DNA of 8,801 bases from Verrucomicrobiales bacterium (GTDB taxonomy: Bacteria; Verrucomicrobiota; Verrucomicrobiia; Verrucomicrobiales; Verrucomicrobiaceae), in NCBI GenBank assembly GCA_003506995.1, contig DNXB01000027.1:8509-17309 (forward strand), written 5' to 3'. Within the stretch, counting starts at the first letter, position 1, and each line of letters opens with the position of its first letter. Below, piece by piece: positions 6,614-8,801 of the stretch. The position numbers were made by a program, and so were the translations under genes. Below the pieces are notes generated by a model. The model saw only the letters and a list, made by a program, of their open reading frames with translations, had not been told where the DNA came from and did no database searches.

Positions 6614-6654
6614 CCGTGCAGGATCACTGAAAGTTCCCGCACGGAAGGCCGTGC
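6614..6654 (+). other. Two mutually exclusive hairpins in the leader of the propeller gene
   Basis: CCGTGC occurs at 6614-6619 and again at 6649-6654, and its complement GCACGG lies between them at 6639-6644. The middle segment can pair with the first copy (19-nt loop) or with the second (4-nt AAGG loop). The second hairpin ends 12 nt before the ATG at 6667 and puts a GGAAGG stretch (6643-6648) in its stem-loop. The arrangement is like a simple two-state leader. It may also be chance in GC-rich DNA, since the stems are only 6 bp. Confidence 0.3.
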
Positions 6655-6666
6655 TCATGCACCACC

Positions 6667-7776
6667 ATGATGAAACGCCTCCTTCTTCCTTTGCTGTTGC
6701 CGCTTGCCATGCACGCCCAGGTGCGGCTCGAATCGCTGCCAGAACCAGGCATCCAGCCGCAGGTCGTTGTGACAGCGGCAGGCGTGGTGCATCTGGTGTA
6801 TCTCATGGGCGATCCCAAAGCATGCGACATCCGCCACACGACCCGCAAAGCGGACGGCGGGGAATGGTCCGCGCCCATCACCGTGAACAGCGAGCCGCGC
6901 TCCGCGATTGCCGCAGGCACGATTCGCGGCGCACAAATCGCGCTGGGCAAGGATGACAGCGTGCAGGTCATCTGGAATGGCAGCACCGGAGGCAAAAAGG
7001 AAATGATGATGCGCGCGCCGCTGCTGCATGCCCGGCTTCAACCCGGTGCCAAGGCCTTCAGTGCGCAGCAAAACCTGATGGGCGACACCACCGCGCTGGA
7101 TGGCGGCGCCTCCATCGCCGCCAATGCTCGCGGCCACGTCAGCGTCGTCTGGCACGCCGCGCCTGCCGGGGCGACGGGTGAAGCCGCGCGCCTCGTCTAT
7201 GCGCGCTACTCGGCTGATGATGGCCGCACCTTTTCCGCGCCCAAGCCGCTGAATGCAGAGCAGCCTGGCGTCTGCGCCTGCTGCTCGCTACGCGCGCATC
7301 TGGCCGCAGATGACACGCTGACCGTGCTCTATCGCGGCGCGCCTGCACCGACAGCGCGTGGCATGATTCTCCTCACCAGCCAAGCTGGCCTCACCACTTT
7401 GACGAAACTCGACGACTGGCGCGTCGCCATGTGCCCCATGAGCAGCGCCAGCCTGATGCCCGCCACGCAGTCACTTCGCGCCGCCTGGGAAAATGACGGC
7501 CAGATCATCACCGGGCTCATGAGCGAGCCTGTGGCTTCAGCACAGAAAGTCGGGCCAAAGAACGCCAAGCATCCCGCCCTGGCCCAGAATGCAAAGGGCC
7601 AGACCCTCATCGCCAGCGTCATCGGCTCCGGCTGGAACAAGGCTGGCAGCCTGCATTGGGACCTGCTCGATGCCCAGGGCCGCGTCACGGATTCTGGCGA
7701 GGCCGATAAGCTGCCCGTGTGGAGCTACGCCGTCGCTTATGCACGACCTGACGGCAGTTTTGTCATCCTACGTTGA
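6667..7776 (+). CDS. Secreted sialidase/BNR-like beta-propeller with Cys/Met motifs (369 aa)
   Basis: Probably an exported repeat protein rather than a true sialidase. A signal peptide covers about residues 1-17 (MMKRLLLPLL, hydrophobic run, cleavage near HA-Q). The rest is beta-rich with repeated blocks typical of sialidase-type propellers. One clear Asp-box reads SADDGRTF (182-189), and a degenerate one sits near ADGGEWS (62-68). I do not see the arginine triad and nucleophile Tyr of a sialidase laid out recognisably. Unusual metal-ligand-like motifs are present: a CACC group at 203-206 and MCPMSS at 255-260, plus a lone C53. Position in a copper cluster suggests copper binding or a structural/chaperone role, which is inference. 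The start is the first of two adjacent ATGs (6667, 6670); both give the same signal peptide. No strong Shine-Dalgarno is correctly spaced. Confidence 0.75.
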   Translation: MMKRLLLPLLLPLAMHAQVRLESLPEPGIQPQVVVTAAGVVHLVYLMGDPKACDIRHTTRKADGGEWSAPITVNSEPRSAIAAGTIRGAQIALGKDDSVQVIWNGSTGGKKEMMMRAPLLHARLQPGAKAFSAQQNLMGDTTALDGGASIAANARGHVSVVWHAAPAGATGEAARLVYARYSADDGRTFSAPKPLNAEQPGVCACCSLRAHLAADDTLTVLYRGAPAPTARGMILLTSQAGLTTLTKLDDWRVAMCPMSSASLMPATQSLRAAWENDGQIITGLMSEPVASAQKVGPKNAKHPALAQNAKGQTLIASVIGSGWNKAGSLHWDLLDAQGRVTDSGEADKLPVWSYAVAYARPDGSFVILR

Positions 7777-7799
7777 TGATGCGGCCATTGGTCATGAAT

Positions 7800-7842
7800 G
7801 CGCCTCCTTTGCGGCGCTGCCCGCACAGGGCTGCCACGGGCA
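7800..7842 (+). other. Adjacent hairpins after the propeller gene
   Basis: Two small stem-loops follow the stop: GCGCC (7800-7804) with GGCGC (7813-7817), and TGCCCG (7818-7823) with CGGGCA (7837-7842). Neither is followed by a solid T run, so they could be a weak transcript end or chance structures in GC-rich DNA. The remaining leader to 7909 shows no promoter I can defend. Confidence 0.2.
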
Positions 7843-7909
7843 TGTTTCGTGAGGGTTTGAGATGCCGGCGGTGTTTGTCCGATTGAACCCCTGTCCAACC
7901 GGCCACACC

Positions 7910-8254
7910 ATGAAATCGTCTTCCAACATTCCTGTCATGAATGACGACCAACTCCACCATCTGCTGCGCCGGACGCCCGCTCAGGTCAAACTTCCGGCCT
8001 CTTTCGGGCGTGAGGTCTGGGCGCGCATCGAGGCGGAAGCCTCCCTCACCTTCCGCCATTGCATCAGCCGGCTCGCGCAGTCGTTGTTTGCCGCGCTGGC
8101 GCGCCCGCTGCCAGCCGGCCTGACGATTGCCGCGTTCATTGCCTTGGGGGCATGGCTGGGCGGTTGGGGACAGGCGGAAAATGCCGCGGTTTCTGAAATG
8201 GCCTATGTCGAATCCATTCATCCGCTGCTGCAAAGCATGGAGAACATGCCATGA
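7910..8254 (+). CDS. Small single-pass membrane protein, probable anti-sigma factor (CnrY-like position), 114 aa
   Basis: Probable cytoplasmic-membrane protein that holds the downstream ECF sigma factor inactive. The first 65 or so residues are hydrophilic and helical, with an acidic/His start (MNDDQLHHLLRR at 10-21) and a LPASFGREVWARIEAEA segment at 28-44. One transmembrane helix follows at about 68-86 (rich in Leu/Ile/Ala/Gly), then a short external tail of about 28 residues. Size and layout match small anti-sigma factors such as CnrY, though I see no diagnostic sequence motif, so the role rests mainly on gene order. The start chosen is ATG 7910, which shares the CACACC-ATG-AAA context with the lipoprotein gene. 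The in-frame ATGs at 7862 and 7937 are alternatives; 7862 would add 16 residues with no clear role. The stop overlaps the next start by 4 nt (ATGA). Confidence 0.7.
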   Translation: MKSSSNIPVMNDDQLHHLLRRTPAQVKLPASFGREVWARIEAEASLTFRHCISRLAQSLFAALARPLPAGLTIAAFIALGAWLGGWGQAENAAVSEMAYVESIHPLLQSMENMP

Positions 8255-8730
8255 AACGCGGGCAGCTCATCCTGGTCATCGCCCTGGCACTTGGGGCATG
8301 CATGTTCTTCTGCTCGCGCTACTGGCTGCATGACAACCGCATGACGAGCGCCATGCCCCAGGAGCGTGAAAGCCTGCTGCCGGAGCTGGAGTGGCTGCGA
8401 CAGCGGCTGCGGCTCGACGAGGCGCAGTTTGCGAAGGTGAAGGCGCTGCATCTGGCCTATCGGCCCAAATGCCAGGATCTCTGCATGCGTGCCGAGGAGG
8501 TGGAATCCGCGTTGAGAGAGGTGCTGAGCGATCCACAAAAAGATCCCACGGCAGCGCTCAAAACCCGTGCCGAACTCCAGGTCGAATGCCAGCAGGCCAT
8601 GCTGATCCATGTGAGACAGACCGCCGCCTGCATGAACGCCGATCAAGCAAAACAGTATCTCGACACCATGCTCCCGCACGTCCTGGGCCTCAGGCTTCCG
8701 CGTGACAGCGACTCCTCACGCTCCCGCTGA
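8251..8730 (+). CDS. CnrX/Spy-like membrane-anchored periplasmic metal sensor (159 aa)
   Basis: Probable periplasmic sensor that detects metal and passes the signal to the membrane anti-sigma factor. A transmembrane or uncleaved signal helix covers residues 5-21 and contains C17 and C21. A helical hairpin domain follows: LPELEWLRQRLRLDEAQF (43-60) leads into the first long helix, KVKALHLAYRPKCQDLC (62-78), a pattern typical of the heavy-metal-resistance family that includes CnrX, ZraP and Spy. The second long helix runs from about 100 to 145. Candidate ligands are H67, C74, C78, C113, H120, C127 and M128. The Cys richness differs from the His/Met site of CnrX and would suit a softer metal such as Cu(I). 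GGAG (8239-8242) sits 8 nt before the ATG, a good ribosome site. It overlaps the upstream gene by 4 nt and the sigma gene by 1 nt, so the three are translationally coupled. Confidence 0.82.
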   Translation: MKRGQLILVIALALGACMFFCSRYWLHDNRMTSAMPQERESLLPELEWLRQRLRLDEAQFAKVKALHLAYRPKCQDLCMRAEEVESALREVLSDPQKDPTAALKTRAELQVECQQAMLIHVRQTAACMNADQAKQYLDTMLPHVLGLRLPRDSDSSRSR

Positions 8731-8801
8731 TGTCCGACGCTCCTCCCGACGCCGACATCCTTGCCATGCAGCGCCTCGCTGCCGGGGATGATCTGGCCTT
8801 G
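8730..8801 (+). CDS. ECF sigma factor, N-terminal fragment (cut by the window edge)
   Basis: Only 24 codons are visible. The text MSDAPPDADILAMQRLAAG followed by DDLAL matches the usual opening of extracytoplasmic-function sigma factors, where a D-A-D/E-L-x-x-x-x-x-x-G-D motif starts region 2.1. The start codon shares its A with the last base of the sensor stop (TGATG), so translation is coupled. The order of membrane protein, sensor and sigma factor equals cnrY-cnrX-cnrH. The frame is open to the right edge; the rest of the gene is outside the window. Alternatives cannot be excluded from so short a piece, but the gene context makes this the best reading. Confidence 0.7.
   Translation, partial: MSDAPPDADILAMQRLAAGDDLAL

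Noticed and set aside
7763..8233. 156-codon minus-strand open frame opposite the anti-sigma-like gene
   Set aside because: No domain or signal seen; the plus-strand genes are tightly overlapped and coherent.

Overview
The window is a high-GC stretch (about 60-70% in most hand-counted rows) with every supported gene on the plus strand. It looks like an accessory region from a Gram-negative bacterium. The best guess is Verrucomicrobiota, an inference from the mix of a YHS-like lipoprotein, a CnrX-like sensor with an ECF sigma factor, weak Shine-Dalgarno signals, and a GC-rich palindromic repeat inside a gene. Gram-negative status is better supported: there is a lipobox lipoprotein and a C-terminal outer-membrane-barrel-like domain.

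Region 1 (1-3511) is a defence module. It holds the 3' part of a large single-chain type IIG restriction-modification enzyme: a PD-(D/E)XK nuclease followed by an N6-adenine methyltransferase and a specificity domain. A 118-aa helical protein of unknown function overlaps its stop by 4 nt. An 8-C tract just before the stop is placed so that one extra C, or a -1 ribosomal slip, would fuse the two proteins. The second half of the enzyme gene is visibly less GC-rich than its flanks.

Region 2 (3512-3707) has no gene. It contains a possible intrinsic terminator and a block of 10-nt-phased repeats.

Region 3 (3708-7776) is a copper-handling cluster. It runs: a small secreted Cys-rich protein; a multicopper oxidase of the CopA type whose C-terminus continues into a CopB-like outer-membrane barrel; a YHS-like metal-binding lipoprotein; and a secreted sialidase-like beta-propeller with extra Cys/Met motifs. 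A 25-bp-arm inverted repeat sits in frame in the linker between the oxidase and the barrel. An 18-bp operator-like palindrome overlaps the oxidase stop codon.

Region 4 (7910-8801) is a tightly coupled three-gene unit: a small single-pass membrane protein, a membrane-anchored CnrX/Spy-like helical metal sensor, and the start of an ECF sigma factor. This is the order of cnrY-cnrX-cnrH in metal-resistant bacteria. The simplest reading is that this unit senses periplasmic metal and controls the copper cluster upstream of it. That regulatory link is inferred from position only.
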